Virus record (IMG/VR): IMGVR_UViG_3300015202_000005
Span: 1-64,000 of that record
Length of the DNA: 64,000 nucleotides
Direction: 5' to 3' (one strand)
Origin: a virus
Below are positions 8,459 to 18,636 of the stretch, one piece after another. The number at the start of each line of letters is the position of its first letter. The first letter of the stretch is position 1. Both the position numbers and the translations under genes were made by a program. The notes beneath the pieces were generated by a model. It was not told the origin of the DNA and did not search any database. It worked only from the letters and a program-made list of their open reading frames with translations.

Positions 8459-9952
8459 TTAATAACCTGTAATTGATGGTAGTAATTTAAACGAGTGCGT
8501 ATCTTTTAACATTTGAATACCCAATGTACACATATAATGTATACTAGATTGGTCTTGCTCAGTTGCTAAAGATAGCATATTCATATTACTTGTATAAGCA
8601 CTATCACTATAACCACCACCTCTTAGTTGTGACATACCTTGATGTACTCCACGAATCTCTTGACGACCTTCTTCATGTACCATCATTAAATTCTTTTGAC
8701 CATCATAAGTAGACATATCTACAAAGTATGCTTCATAAGATGATAGTGGAAATGATGATGTTGGATGTTTACCAGAACGGTCTGCATATGCACCTACATC
8801 TAAAAAAGGTAAACGACGTAATGTAATAATATGTCCGTCAACATGTTTGTAAGATGTAAAATATCCACCTAGTTGTAAACCATCTCCTGACTTACGTACA
8901 AAATTATCAGTAAAGCCTTGACCTGCTGATACAATTGTAAATAACGCACTGCCTTTCATTGCAATATCAAACTCCTCTTGAAAACCACTACCACAAAAGA
9001 TTTCAACTTTCATTAAATCAGTGTCTGCAACACCTCTAAATACATCACCTACAATTTGACGAATTAATTTCTCGCTTAACTTAGTATAAGTCGCATCATT
9101 AACAATCTGTTCCATTAACCCAGAACCTTCTGGTACAGGTAATTGTAAATCATTATCAATACGTACAATGTTACCATTGTTGTCTCTGTTGTATTTAGAT
9201 GTCCATAACGTCATTTCTTTGCGTTCTTTCCAAGCAATCATTTGTTGTAACTCTACGTGTTCTAACCAGTAACTAGTCATACCGTTTGTAGAATTAACAA
9301 TTTGAAACTCTACCTTTTTGTTACTAATATTACCTGCAATTCTGTAAGATTGACGTAGTAAAGAAATCTGATTTTTACGTCTACCTGGTGTCTGATGCGG
9401 CTCATATGTTCCCATCGAACGTGATTCAGTTACTGCATTACCACCAACTCTACCCCAAATTGCACCTGAAATCATATCAGAATAAGGAATAGTTGCACTT
9501 CTATCAGCACCACTTAATTTTAACTCATAACGATAACCATTAGATACAGGTGTAGGCTCTGAAAGTACATAAGCCTGTGCGCCACTTGCACTAATTAAAG
9601 CCGAACCTTTTGGAAACCATTTAGAAGCAAATACAACATATACAGGCTCTAAATACAAACCAATTGTATCAGTTGAACTGTAAGATGTTTCTACTACTGT
9701 TTCTGTTGTTTTTAAACGACCCATTACGTTGTACTCGTATTGGATATTGTTTATTCCTTTACTACCACCTTCTGCTCCTTCTGTCAAGAATGACAATGGA
9801 AATCTGTTAGAGTAGTTACCTGTTAACATTGTAACAAGTGGTGTTAGAATATCTGGTCTATCTTGCATAGCCCTTACTAACGAATTCTGGTCTGTAAATC
9901 CACTAGTATCATAACCTTCTGGATGTACAACTATATTTGACCTTATACTCAT
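8459..9952 (-). CDS. Major capsid protein
   Basis: The 497-residue protein matches the crAss-like HK97-fold capsid pattern as I know it. The N-terminal segment mentions a loaded-test region (GFTDQNSLVRAMQDRPDILT) followed by extended-loop-type sequence, and a long balanced body rich in Gly, Ser and Thr follows. Codon use is richer in G+C than in most neighbours, fitting high expression. Gene order (terminase, portal, intervening protein, this gene, connectors) strongly supports the call. It should assemble into the icosahedral head around the portal. Confidence 0.85.
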   Translation of the reverse strand: MSIRSNIVVHPEGYDTSGFTDQNSLVRAMQDRPDILTPLVTMLTGNYSNRFPLSFLTEGAEGGSKGINNIQYEYNVMGRLKTTETVVETSYSSTDTIGLYLEPVYVVFASKWFPKGSALISASGAQAYVLSEPTPVSNGYRYELKLSGADRSATIPYSDMISGAIWGRVGGNAVTESRSMGTYEPHQTPGRRKNQISLLRQSYRIAGNISNKKVEFQIVNSTNGMTSYWLEHVELQQMIAWKERKEMTLWTSKYNRDNNGNIVRIDNDLQLPVPEGSGLMEQIVNDATYTKLSEKLIRQIVGDVFRGVADTDLMKVEIFCGSGFQEEFDIAMKGSALFTIVSAGQGFTDNFVRKSGDGLQLGGYFTSYKHVDGHIITLRRLPFLDVGAYADRSGKHPTSSFPLSSYEAYFVDMSTYDGQKNLMMVHEEGRQEIRGVHQGMSQLRGGGYSDSAYTSNMNMLSLATEQDQSSIHYMCTLGIQMLKDTHSFKLLPSITGY

Positions 9953-9984
9953 AATTATTAATTAAATTAAAAAATTCCTGTTAT

Positions 9985-11247
9985 CTAAACTATATTATTA
10001 AGTCGCAAATTGTCATAGTTTTTAGGATTGTTAATTCTTGTAGTTGGTATACTACTTTCAGTAGTAACCTTTGCTAAACGCCTACGCAGATTATCAACCT
10101 GTTGATTTTGTATTGCTTTTTTAACTACTGTATCTAAGTTTAAACCTTTAAACAAAAAGTAATCAATCTTTAATCTTTGTTCAGTAGCTAATGTCTCATA
10201 CGCAGATATTGCTTTAGTCTTACCATTACCAGAATCTTTACCTATAAAATCAAAAAACGATTGACGCTCATTCTCTGGTATTGCAATATCTTCTAATTTG
10301 CCTTTCATTACTATTTCTCTTACACCTGTCCAATGTTTATCTGTACTTTCTTTTAATCGCTGCACTTCATTAACACGTTCAGTTTCCTCATACTTAGTAT
10401 TGTTTATGCTCCAATTCTTTAAACCATCAATAGCTACTTTAACTAACTCTTTAGATTGTCCTGAATCAATTGCCATTTTAATAAAAGCATTTGCAGATGT
10501 TTCATCTAAATTTGATACTTTAGTATAATACTCTAATAAAGCTAGTTTAACTTGATTAGGATTAGCTTCGTCTATTTGTAAGTTAGAATAGTCTGGTGTT
10601 TGTAATTTTGATTGATAAAAATCTAATGGGTTTTTCCCTGTAATAATATGCTCCATCAATGCCTTAACTTCTGGCATCTGTTCTATCGTTTGCTTAAACT
10701 TAGTTTCATAAGATTTATTAGCAACATATTCTGTTAATGCTTTTATACTTTCACCATCATCTGTAAACTCTAAACTTGCACCATTTGCATCTTTAAAGTC
10801 AAAACCCTTTTCTGTATAATAATCTAATACAGACTTTAATCTAGATTCTGGTTTTAATACAATAATACCATCTTTATCTTCTGTATAATCGCCTTTCTTT
10901 TTTACTATTGTACCATCTTCTTGTACTAAATCTCCTGTGTCTTCATTAATATAGTAAACAGGTTCAATAGCTTTTGCTTCTGTATTTACTTGTTGTTCAG
11001 TAGGTCTGCTTTGTAACTCTTTAAGTTTTTGAATACCAGCTGCTTTATCTAATATTACATTACCTGTATTATTAATTAAATTACCATTAACATCAAAAAC
11101 AAAACCTCCTAATTCCTTTGCATTATCACTAGTATACATTGCTGTATCAAAACTTTCATTTTGTGTTACAACAGGTTGTGCTAATGGAGTTGCTTCTCTA
11201 TGTGCCGAACTTAACGATAAGTTATCGTAACTTGTATCACCTGACAT
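9985..11247 (-). CDS. Scaffold-like or head-assembly protein between portal and capsid genes
   Basis: This 420-residue acidic, Lys/Glu-rich protein sits directly between the portal and major capsid genes, the usual site for scaffold or assembly proteins. The first 90 residues look disordered, and helical segments dominate after residue 150. The C-terminus is basic (NLRRRLAKVT, about 388-397), as in many scaffolds whose end binds capsid. It starts 1 base after the portal stop. No protease motif is visible. Scaffold is an inference from position and composition. Confidence 0.5.
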   Translation of the reverse strand: MSGDTSYDNLSLSSAHREATPLAQPVVTQNESFDTAMYTSDNAKELGGFVFDVNGNLINNTGNVILDKAAGIQKLKELQSRPTEQQVNTEAKAIEPVYYINEDTGDLVQEDGTIVKKKGDYTEDKDGIIVLKPESRLKSVLDYYTEKGFDFKDANGASLEFTDDGESIKALTEYVANKSYETKFKQTIEQMPEVKALMEHIITGKNPLDFYQSKLQTPDYSNLQIDEANPNQVKLALLEYYTKVSNLDETSANAFIKMAIDSGQSKELVKVAIDGLKNWSINNTKYEETERVNEVQRLKESTDKHWTGVREIVMKGKLEDIAIPENERQSFFDFIGKDSGNGKTKAISAYETLATEQRLKIDYFLFKGLNLDTVVKKAIQNQQVDNLRRRLAKVTTESSIPTTRINNPKNYDNLRLNNIV

Positions 11248-11248
11248 A

Positions 11249-13588
11249 TTATTTATTATTTATTTGTGATTTCTGAATATTAATCTTTTGTTGTTCTAAT
11301 CCTAGCTTTTGCTGTTTTTCCGTTTCTGAAACTTGATTTTTTCTCATTGTCTCAGATAACTTCGCAGCTTCTAAAGCTCTATTGTAATGACGTTGTATAA
11401 TTTCTTCACTATCACCTATACCATCATGGTCTGCATCTCCTCCTGCTGCATTAAATGAATCAGCTAATATCAATGATTGTTCTGTCTTACCATCAGCACT
11501 TATTTGTGCCACTTTAATCATTGCATCAGTTTTCATCTTTTCACGTTCCATTGCAAAGTTCTGTAATGTTTGTTCGTGTGTCTGCTGTAATTTAGCTGCA
11601 TCTTGTTGTACAGATTGTTGTATTTTTTCACCTTCTCTAATTAACTGTTTAATCTTAGAAACGTTAGTACAATCTACAATTTCAGCAATAGTCGAAGCAG
11701 GTACACCATTTTGTAACATAGGTTGAAACAACTCTTTAAGAGTATTAATCTTAGCTTGTTCATCAACACCATTAGATACGTGTACACTAAATTGACAATC
11801 CATATGTGTTGCACCATCTATATCTAACATACTACGGTCTCCTGTACTAGTAGTAAACATTTCTTGTTTACCACCTATCCAAGCCATCTTACTGTAATCT
11901 AATAAACCATCTAATTCAACTTCTCTATATCTTTCAAACATAGCTATCATTTCACGATTAGCTATTGCACTTCTAAATACAGCTTGTTCAGTTACAGACT
12001 TTCTATCAGATGCTTGTACTTCTCCATAACGTTGTCTATTCATTCCAACTACATCCCAAAACTCGTCTTTTATTTCTTTCATAAAAGACCACATCTCTTT
12101 CATATATTGACCTAATGATAAATCTATTTCTTTTATCGAGTTATAAGCAGCTAACGCCTTATCAGAACTTTCATCAAAAAACGCTATACTAAAAGCCGAT
12201 ATACTGTAAAACCATTTATCTGTGTCCCAACCTTTATCAGTAGGTATTAAACCTAATGGGAATAGTAATAGTTTGTCTTTGTTTTTAGCTAACGTTAACT
12301 CAAATCTGTAATGAAATATATTGTATAATAACTGGTATGATAAACCTTTACTTACAATACCTTCAATCGCATCTTTAGTATAACCCCAATAAGCACCGTT
12401 ATAAGGTAACTTACAAATAGATGTATTGTTTATTTGTGTACGTTGTACTTGTCCTACTCCATACTTAATATAACATTTTTCATCTACCATTAAACTATTA
12501 CCTACTCTCCATATTTCCCACCATTCATTTTCCCAAACCCATTGAACATCTAAATCACCTTTATCAGTTTCAATCTTGTAAAACTCATCTACTTCAGTTT
12601 CGTTAGGTTGACCAGTTTCATCTATGTAAGTAAGAATACCGCGTTTACTAAATGATTTCCAAACTATATGTTCTACTGTTATTAATCCTGATGCATTAAG
12701 TGATACTGTATTACCACCACGTAATTCATAAAAAGGTGAATTACCTAAACCTAATTCTTTATTTAATGTTAAATAATCAATTTGTTCATCTGATAAATAC
12801 TCTCTAAACTTATCTATTATTGTACTCATATTCCAATAGTATCTAGCTACTATTGCTTCTGCATCTTCTGCAAACTGTGAAGATGTGTCCCAACCTGCTA
12901 CTGATATTTGTTGAGGATGTATTACCTCAAATGTAACGTCTTTATGATTTATGTCTTTAAATGAAAATGACCAACCACATATTAAAAAGTTGTAGTATAA
13001 TCTTTGAAATTTAGATTCTAAATCTTGTGTACTATCTATATACTCTAAAGCCGTTTGTCCTCTAATAGCACGTTGGTCTAAATATGGTGTTTCTAATTCT
13101 TTCTCTAATTCTGATTTATCAACTTGTTGTTGTGCCTGTACATCAAACCCGTATTTCTTTAACTCCGATAAATACAATTCCGTAAGATGTTTTTTTACTA
13201 AGTTATCGTGATAATCTTTCTGTAAAGACAATACATCCGAGTTGTTAACTGCTACCGATATTGTATTAGGGCGTTCTTTACGTTCTCCTAATAACCTAAC
13301 TATAACAGGTTTAATTATATCATAGTTTCTTAACTTAGCAGGATAATCCTTTTTGGCATCTCCCTGTACAGCATAAGGATTAGTTACATATTCATAATCA
13401 TCTGGATTTATTAATCCTTTTGCTATATCAAAATCTGATTGAATCCTTAAATGTTCTGTTGATAAAAAACCATTGTATTGTACCCAATACAAAGCATTTT
13501 CTTTTATCCAAGCTGGTACAGATGCTCCATTTACTAATTCTAATTTCTTTGCTAATGGTAACTTCTGTAACGGTTTTATTGTACCCAT
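11249..13588 (-). CDS. Portal protein
   Basis: The 779-residue protein lies directly after the large terminase gene and before the capsid genes, and its length fits crAss-like portals. The middle (about 350-560) is rich in Trp and Tyr and holds the mixed helix/wing pattern of portals. The last 170 residues are a long Gln/Lys/Glu-rich coiled coil (for example QQSVQQDAAKLQQTHEQTLQ) that would form the portal barrel. A short DADHDGIGDSEE stretch (about 722-733) looks like a Ca-binding loop of the dockerin/EF-hand type. It would act as the dodecameric DNA gate at the head vertex. Confidence 0.85.
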   Translation of the reverse strand: MGTIKPLQKLPLAKKLELVNGASVPAWIKENALYWVQYNGFLSTEHLRIQSDFDIAKGLINPDDYEYVTNPYAVQGDAKKDYPAKLRNYDIIKPVIVRLLGERKERPNTISVAVNNSDVLSLQKDYHDNLVKKHLTELYLSELKKYGFDVQAQQQVDKSELEKELETPYLDQRAIRGQTALEYIDSTQDLESKFQRLYYNFLICGWSFSFKDINHKDVTFEVIHPQQISVAGWDTSSQFAEDAEAIVARYYWNMSTIIDKFREYLSDEQIDYLTLNKELGLGNSPFYELRGGNTVSLNASGLITVEHIVWKSFSKRGILTYIDETGQPNETEVDEFYKIETDKGDLDVQWVWENEWWEIWRVGNSLMVDEKCYIKYGVGQVQRTQINNTSICKLPYNGAYWGYTKDAIEGIVSKGLSYQLLYNIFHYRFELTLAKNKDKLLLFPLGLIPTDKGWDTDKWFYSISAFSIAFFDESSDKALAAYNSIKEIDLSLGQYMKEMWSFMKEIKDEFWDVVGMNRQRYGEVQASDRKSVTEQAVFRSAIANREMIAMFERYREVELDGLLDYSKMAWIGGKQEMFTTSTGDRSMLDIDGATHMDCQFSVHVSNGVDEQAKINTLKELFQPMLQNGVPASTIAEIVDCTNVSKIKQLIREGEKIQQSVQQDAAKLQQTHEQTLQNFAMEREKMKTDAMIKVAQISADGKTEQSLILADSFNAAGGDADHDGIGDSEEIIQRHYNRALEAAKLSETMRKNQVSETEKQQKLGLEQQKINIQKSQINNK
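13358..13380 (-). repeat. Dispersed TTACAG hairpin motif, copy 3 (weak)
   Basis: Minus strand keeps TACAGGGAGAT, but the left arm pairs poorly. It lies in the portal gene and codes for AVQGD. Confidence 0.3.
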
Positions 13589-13601
13589 AATTTATATATC
13601 A

Positions 13602-15932
13602 TTAAGAAGTCTTACCCCACATTCTACTAAAGAATTTATCTTTGCTACTATGTGTCGGTTCTATTAATATACTATCTGTTATTTCTAAGTCTTGAAACTC
13701 TCCAACTATCATAGCTGAAATACAATCAAAATTACCTTTCATATTCCAACGTAAACTTTCTCTTAGTAACCTTTTACAAGAAATTGTATCTACAAAAGCA
13801 ATATCATGTCCATTTACATCTTTACCTACAACTCTACCAAAATGGTCACATAACATCTTTGCACCTTCCATCTTTCTTCTTAAATTTTTACCTATTGAAA
13901 ATCCATATACACGACCTGTCTTTCCACTTATCTCTTTTAAACTTGACATCTCTGGTTCTTCCTGTAACCACTTAGTCGCATTGTGTTGTTTAAAATAAGG
14001 TGCTACTTGTCCTCTATCATTTTCAAATAACATCTTAGCGTTGTAATACATACACAAAAGTAATAGTTGTTCGTTGTATTCATCTGTTGTTGCAGGTCTT
14101 CCAATCCATGACGCTACTATACGGTCTCCTTTTGACGTTGTTGCATTATTTGTCCTTTCGTGAACGTATGCTACACCTAATGAGCTAACTGATGAAATAT
14201 CATCTATGTCTTTATCTGTCGCATAAGGGTCGTGTTTTACATAATATAGGTTGCTCGGAGTATACTGTCTATACTCTTCTTTATCCTTTTCAGTTAACTT
14301 AAACGGAGATTCATACTCAATTATACAACCATGTAAATCATAACTCTTACCTAATATATCGTTTGTATCTGTAATAGGTAAGTGATACGCATACTCCTTA
14401 AATTCATCTAACGTCTTTAATCTAACTATACCTTTTAATACTTCTAATTTACCATACCTTGCATATCCTTTATAAATAGGAGACGATAGTATATTAAGAC
14501 GTGCTTGTATTTTGTCTGAATGTATTCTAAACAAATTCTGCGTACCTCTATTAAAAGCCTCTCTTGGAGTTATAGCACGTTCTGCAACCCACTTCATATA
14601 AGCACTTGCATTTGATTGTTCGTACTTTATAATCTTTCTTTTGTCATAATCTATCTTTGCACTTTCTAAATCTGAATTACCAAACTTATCAATGTGACCT
14701 TCGTAATTTTGTATGTGACCAAACCATAAACCACAAGGTGTATTTATTTGATTTTCATCAAATGTATTATTAAAAGGTAAACAGTTATAACCTGTTGGAT
14801 TGTAGAATATTTCAGATAAACCTGCGTAGTCTGCATCAGCACTACCAACTGTTCCCCAATATGTAGATTGTCCTACTGTGTACCCACCTGATTCAGCTGT
14901 TGATGATGTAGCTTCTATTGTTTCTAATAAATTAGGAAACGAACCACACTCCTCATATTTAATCTTACGTGCCATCTTACCACGTGCACAGTCTGGATTA
15001 TCAGCTGCTGATAAAGCTAATACCTTACTTAAATAACCAAATTCTCCTGACTGTCCTCTATATCTATAACCAAACTTTAATTCTGTTTCATTCTCTGTCA
15101 ACCTTCTTTTATTCCAATCTGTATGTAAATTAATAAAATCACTGTACTTATAAATCATGTTCATTATCCCATCACCTTTAGTCATGTATTTAGAATCATG
15201 CGCTATTAGTAATACAGTAATTTGTTTATTTAAATCAATCTCATCAAAAGCATCCCATGCACCTATATACGAAAAACCTTTACGACGGCTTTTACCTACT
15301 GCTATATCTAGTCCTATGTTTTCTGCAAACTTCATAGCTAACCAAGTATGATAGTGACCATCCCAAAAGTCTGGAAAATCATACGTAATCTCAGCCGTTG
15401 TTTTATCTGATAAACCTTTAAAAAACATACGTAATGTCTCTTCTGATTTATCTTTATTTTGTTGGTCAAAGCTATTTAACGTTGCATCTCTTACACTAAT
15501 CTCGTCTGGGTCTTTAGTTCTAGTAATAGGTGCAAAGTTTAAAAATCCTACCATTTTTGGAGGTATCCATAAGTTTTCAATATCTGTATCTGAATTACCG
15601 CCACTTTCATCTTTCCATTTTACAGGTAAAAATATACCGTTTCTTCTTCTATATTCCCACCTATCCCAAAACTCTTTATATGCTCTAGGATTCTTGTTAG
15701 CATCTATACTATGATACGTACCATATTTTTTATGATAAATTGCTGCATTACTTATTAAATGGGTATTTATAAATTTAATGTTTTCCCATTTATACAATTT
15801 AACTTTATTAGTAGTATCAAATGTATTAGTATAATAATCCTTTACCCATTTATAACCATCAATTATATGTTCTTGCATATATTGTTTTTCTTCCGAAAAG
15901 GTCATATTATACATTAACCTGTTGTTTGACAT
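13602..15932 (-). CDS. terL: Terminase large subunit (packaging ATPase/nuclease)
   Basis: The 776-residue protein has the terminase order of motifs. A divergent Walker A, AVGKSRRKGFSY, lies near residue 215, and Walker B with catalytic Glu (KIKYEECGS) near residue 335. The C-terminal RNase H-like nuclease starts with YVKHDPYATDKD near 595, followed by FENDRGQVAPYF and a late DxxSxKR segment. It would pump DNA into the head through the portal encoded next. The start at 15932 overlaps the upstream lysis-candidate gene by 26 bases; internal Met codons at residues 7 and 10 are alternatives. Confidence 0.9.
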   Translation of the reverse strand: MSNNRLMYNMTFSEEKQYMQEHIIDGYKWVKDYYTNTFDTTNKVKLYKWENIKFINTHLISNAAIYHKKYGTYHSIDANKNPRAYKEFWDRWEYRRRNGIFLPVKWKDESGGNSDTDIENLWIPPKMVGFLNFAPITRTKDPDEISVRDATLNSFDQQNKDKSEETLRMFFKGLSDKTTAEITYDFPDFWDGHYHTWLAMKFAENIGLDIAVGKSRRKGFSYIGAWDAFDEIDLNKQITVLLIAHDSKYMTKGDGIMNMIYKYSDFINLHTDWNKRRLTENETELKFGYRYRGQSGEFGYLSKVLALSAADNPDCARGKMARKIKYEECGSFPNLLETIEATSSTAESGGYTVGQSTYWGTVGSADADYAGLSEIFYNPTGYNCLPFNNTFDENQINTPCGLWFGHIQNYEGHIDKFGNSDLESAKIDYDKRKIIKYEQSNASAYMKWVAERAITPREAFNRGTQNLFRIHSDKIQARLNILSSPIYKGYARYGKLEVLKGIVRLKTLDEFKEYAYHLPITDTNDILGKSYDLHGCIIEYESPFKLTEKDKEEYRQYTPSNLYYVKHDPYATDKDIDDISSVSSLGVAYVHERTNNATTSKGDRIVASWIGRPATTDEYNEQLLLLCMYYNAKMLFENDRGQVAPYFKQHNATKWLQEEPEMSSLKEISGKTGRVYGFSIGKNLRRKMEGAKMLCDHFGRVVGKDVNGHDIAFVDTISCKRLLRESLRWNMKGNFDCISAMIVGEFQDLEITDSILIEPTHSSKDKFFSRMWGKTS

Positions 15933-16536
15933 TGTCTATATCTTTTTCATTAATTAATGTATAAGTAAACTTAGGTACATAACCTACTTGTTTAGTCTTA
16001 TTTATAATACTCATAAATTCATCAAAATCATCAATGTTGTTAACTACTTGACAACCTGCTGAATATCTACCAACTACATCTACTAAACTATTAACAGCTG
16101 CATGATGTATTTGAATATCAAAAAATCCAAAATCACTGCTCCCCATAATAGGAAAACCTTGCGCCAACCTGTTCCTATTGACTGTCAACGGCTTAATTTG
16201 AACCAAACAGGAATATTGACCTTTGTGTAATCCAAGCCCAAATGCCCCTAAATATTGACCTTCAACTAAAGAAGCTGTGCCTTCCTTATTTATAGGATGT
16301 TCGTAATAATACAAACCTGCATCAACAGTAGCTACATACTGCTTACAAACCCAGCCAGACCCATCAAAAAAAGATACAGTAATCAAATCATTAAAACTGT
16401 CAAGTACAAAATCTTTACTTCTAATACCTACAATGTTTAAATCGTATTTACTACCATTGTCAAACCATTTAAAACCTTTATTGATAACTACTTTTTTTAT
16501 CGTAGCTACCGCAATACTATCATCTAATTTTTTCAT
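15907..16536 (-). CDS. Putative peptidoglycan-active protein (L,D-transpeptidase-like pattern)
   Basis: The 209-residue protein has the phrase IQIHHA (His 144-145) followed after about 13 residues by RYSAGCQVV (Ser159, Cys162). This H...SxGC layout is reminiscent of YkuD-type L,D-transpeptidase active sites and of phage proteins annotated as cell-wall peptidases. There is no signal peptide, so export would need a holin. The upstream gene has one hydrophobic segment and could play that part. A strong terminator separates the two. The enzyme class is a pattern-based guess. Confidence 0.4.
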   Translation of the reverse strand: MKKLDDSIAVATIKKVVINKGFKWFDNGSKYDLNIVGIRSKDFVLDSFNDLITVSFFDGSGWVCKQYVATVDAGLYYYEHPINKEGTASLVEGQYLGAFGLGLHKGQYSCLVQIKPLTVNRNRLAQGFPIMGSSDFGFFDIQIHHAAVNSLVDVVGRYSAGCQVVNNIDDFDEFMSIINKTKQVGYVPKFTYTLINEKDIDNVKQQVNV

Positions 16537-16551
16537 ATTATATTTTTTACA

Positions 16552-16586
16552 TAAAAAAAACCCTATACAAATATCTTTGCATAGGG
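16552..16586 (-). terminator. Strong intrinsic terminator inside the late operon
   Basis: Read on the minus strand, CCCTATGCAAA, a GATA loop and TTTGTATAGGG form an 11-bp stem with one G-T wobble, followed by eight T. It lies between the 111-residue gene and the 209-residue gene. It should cut transcription from the 19.1-kb promoter before the packaging and capsid genes, unless readthrough or antitermination occurs. Confidence 0.85.
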
Positions 16587-16612
16587 CAACTTTACAACTT
16601 GTCCGCTATAAC

Positions 16613-16948
16613 TTAACTTACTTTTTCATTGTTTATTAAACCTAATGGTATAGGATTTATACCTGAACCTCTTAATGATATTACAATATCCCATATTAAC
16701 GATAGTATTGTTTTTAGTATATTAAAGTAGGCTGCCCACTTAAAAGGATTAAACCATTGTAAACTAAAATTACCATTTGAATCAAATGCTGCATCTTTTA
16801 CATAAGCTAATAGAATAACTAATTTATCAATAAACGATACATTGATTTTTGGATTGATTCCTGTTAAAAACATCTGGTTGTTTACTTCTGTTAACTGACT
16901 TTTTATAAGTGCTAAGTTATCATTTGCCGATACAAAACTTTGTTGCAT
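16613..16948 (-). CDS. Small protein with one hydrophobic segment (holin candidate)
   Basis: This 111-residue protein has a single long hydrophobic, Trp/Phe-containing segment (about residues 68-90, AYFNILKTILSLIWDIVISL) and a polar N-terminal half with a further Leu/Val-rich stretch (IDKLVILLAYVKDA, about 40-53). This is compatible with a small holin or other membrane-associated lysis factor, and it precedes a putative peptidoglycan-active gene. There is no family motif that I recognise, so the lysis role is inferred from neighbours. Confidence 0.35.
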   Translation of the reverse strand: MQQSFVSANDNLALIKSQLTEVNNQMFLTGINPKINVSFIDKLVILLAYVKDAAFDSNGNFSLQWFNPFKWAAYFNILKTILSLIWDIVISLRGSGINPIPLGLINNEKVS

Positions 16949-16952
16949 AATA

Positions 16953-17978
16953 TTAATTTAATTGTGTATAACGATGATTTAATAAATCTGTACAATCTTG
17001 TTCTAAGTAATTTAATCTATAAACTACTGGAGTATGTTCAATGCGTTCACCTGCATTATCTAATATTGGATTACCTATCTTATCTAACTTAGTTCTAAAA
17101 TGACAAAGTATAATACCTTTACATTTTAAACCCCAAGATTCTACTATTAAAGCGTATAAACTTAACTGTAAAGTGTACGTACTTCCTTTACAAGCAGGTA
17201 AATGTTCTAAGGGAAATTTTAAACCTTTATTTGTATTAACAAATTCATCAGTTTCAATTTTTACTGTGCGTTCTTTATTCCACACTTTTTTGTAGTACCC
17301 TTCCTCAAACTTTAATTCTTTTTTATTTGTCTTCCAATCCAATATAATAAACTGCTTATCTTTAACTAGTAAAATATCTATTGTACCAGCTACTCTATAT
17401 TTTGAATGATAAACACGTTTCTCTGCATATATAATCCAACCATTAGTTAGATATTCACATAACTTATTATGTATTATAGGATAAACATCTTTTAACTGCG
17501 AATCTTTAAATTCAGCTATTGTTGTTATCTTATAAGCAAATTTAGATTTTGTATTTACTAAATTATGTATTTTTATTTTTTGCTTTTCATCATCATTAAC
17601 TACATTAACACAATCTTCTAAAAACTTGTGTTTGGAATTTCCCCATATACAAGAATCCATTGTAATTTGTTCCCATATATTTAATATGTTATTAGCAGCA
17701 TTAATAACTGGTAATGTATCTTTAGTGTAAAAACTAAGTGGTAGTTTATGTCTCTTGTTGTTTATTAAACATTCAATTTCTTTTGTTTCGTAAAAAGGTC
17801 TTGGTCTATAATTTGCTTTATCTAAAGCCCTATACACCGCCCAATATACTTTATCAAAATCTTGTTCAACTTTACCTATTAACGTAGTTACACTTATATA
17901 GTCATAACCTTTTTCATCTTTATATTTATGAGTAGGTTCGTCAAATTGTATATTACGTAACTCTGATTTATCTAGCAT
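16953..17978 (-). CDS. PD-(D/E)XK nuclease (RecB/Cas4-like)
   Basis: The 341-residue protein has the core of a RecB/Cas4-type nuclease: RVAGTIDILLV followed by FIILDWKTNKKEL (about residues 195-220), giving the D...DxK signature, plus a downstream Gln/Tyr helix (TLQLSLYALIVE) typical of the QxxxY motif. It begins VTTLIGKVEQDFD-like after a short N-terminal segment. I prefer ATG at 17978, one base after the preceding stop, over the upstream GTG codons. It may process DNA for packaging or pair with the RecT-like protein encoded at 39 kb. Confidence 0.75.
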   Translation of the reverse strand: MLDKSELRNIQFDEPTHKYKDEKGYDYISVTTLIGKVEQDFDKVYWAVYRALDKANYRPRPFYETKEIECLINNKRHKLPLSFYTKDTLPVINAANNILNIWEQITMDSCIWGNSKHKFLEDCVNVVNDDEKQKIKIHNLVNTKSKFAYKITTIAEFKDSQLKDVYPIIHNKLCEYLTNGWIIYAEKRVYHSKYRVAGTIDILLVKDKQFIILDWKTNKKELKFEEGYYKKVWNKERTVKIETDEFVNTNKGLKFPLEHLPACKGSTYTLQLSLYALIVESWGLKCKGIILCHFRTKLDKIGNPILDNAGERIEHTPVVYRLNYLEQDCTDLLNHRYTQLN

Positions 17979-17979
17979 A

Positions 17980-18636
17980 TTATTCTCGGTTATAAGGATT
18001 GCCACCACCAACTACTTCTATCTTTTTTTGTTGTTCAGTACGCATCCTATTTTCTAAAGATTCAATTTCTGATAATGCTTTTTCTAATTTAGCAGGTGCT
18101 TCAAGTAATACTTTACTTGCATTTGCTAATACAGTATTTAACAATTCTTCCTGTGTTATAATTTGGTCTAAAGCATCTGGTTGAGCAGATGTAGCTTCTA
18201 AATTTAATTTAACTAAAGTATCATTATGTCTCTCTACTTGTTTACCTAAGTTTTCATAATACAATGCTGTATTTCTTAATCCTCGTTTTAATGCAATTAA
18301 TGCTTTAGCTGTTGGACTATAATCTTGTTGTATCTTAATATATTTATCAACAGCTCTTTTTATCAGTTCATCAGCTTCCCATTTTACAGGGAGTTCACAA
18401 GCCTCCTTAGCTGCTAAATTTCTTTCTTTATCACTTAAATTTACAAACTGATTATTGTCTGACCAATCAGCCATATAAAATATATACTCAATCTCTTTTA
18501 TAAAATTGATACGTCTTTCGTTTAATACAACTTGTCCTTTTCTCTTTACTACTTCTCTTATTTCAGTTACATAAAATATACTATCTAAATTAATTTCTAT
18601 GCTACCTGTTGCTTTATTGAACTTGATAAGTTCCAT
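17980..18636 (-). CDS. Helical protein of unknown function upstream of nuclease gene
   Basis: This 218-residue protein is mostly helical. The last third (about 150-205) is a coiled coil rich in Leu, Glu and Lys (LEKALSEIESLENRMR), ending in a Gly/Asn-rich tail. It lies in the first genes of the leftward transcript, before the nuclease and terminase. A small-terminase or packaging-adaptor role would fit the position but no motif proves it. Confidence 0.45.
   Translation of the reverse strand: MELIKFNKATGSIEINLDSIFYVTEIREVVKRKGQVVLNERRINFIKEIEYIFYMADWSDNNQFVNLSDKERNLAAKEACELPVKWEADELIKRAVDKYIKIQQDYSPTAKALIALKRGLRNTALYYENLGKQVERHNDTLVKLNLEATSAQPDALDQIITQEELLNTVLANASKVLLEAPAKLEKALSEIESLENRMRTEQQKKIEVVGGGNPYNRE
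18375..18393 (+). repeat. Dispersed TTACAG hairpin motif, copy 4
   Basis: CTTCCC-ATTTTACA-GGGAG in the 218-residue gene, antisense to it, where the coding strand reads ELPVKWE. Confidence 0.45.

Noticed and set aside
16433-16639. Plus-strand frame of 68 codons across the lysis region
   Set aside because: It lies opposite the 209-residue gene and the terminator, with A+T-driven codons; a shadow frame.
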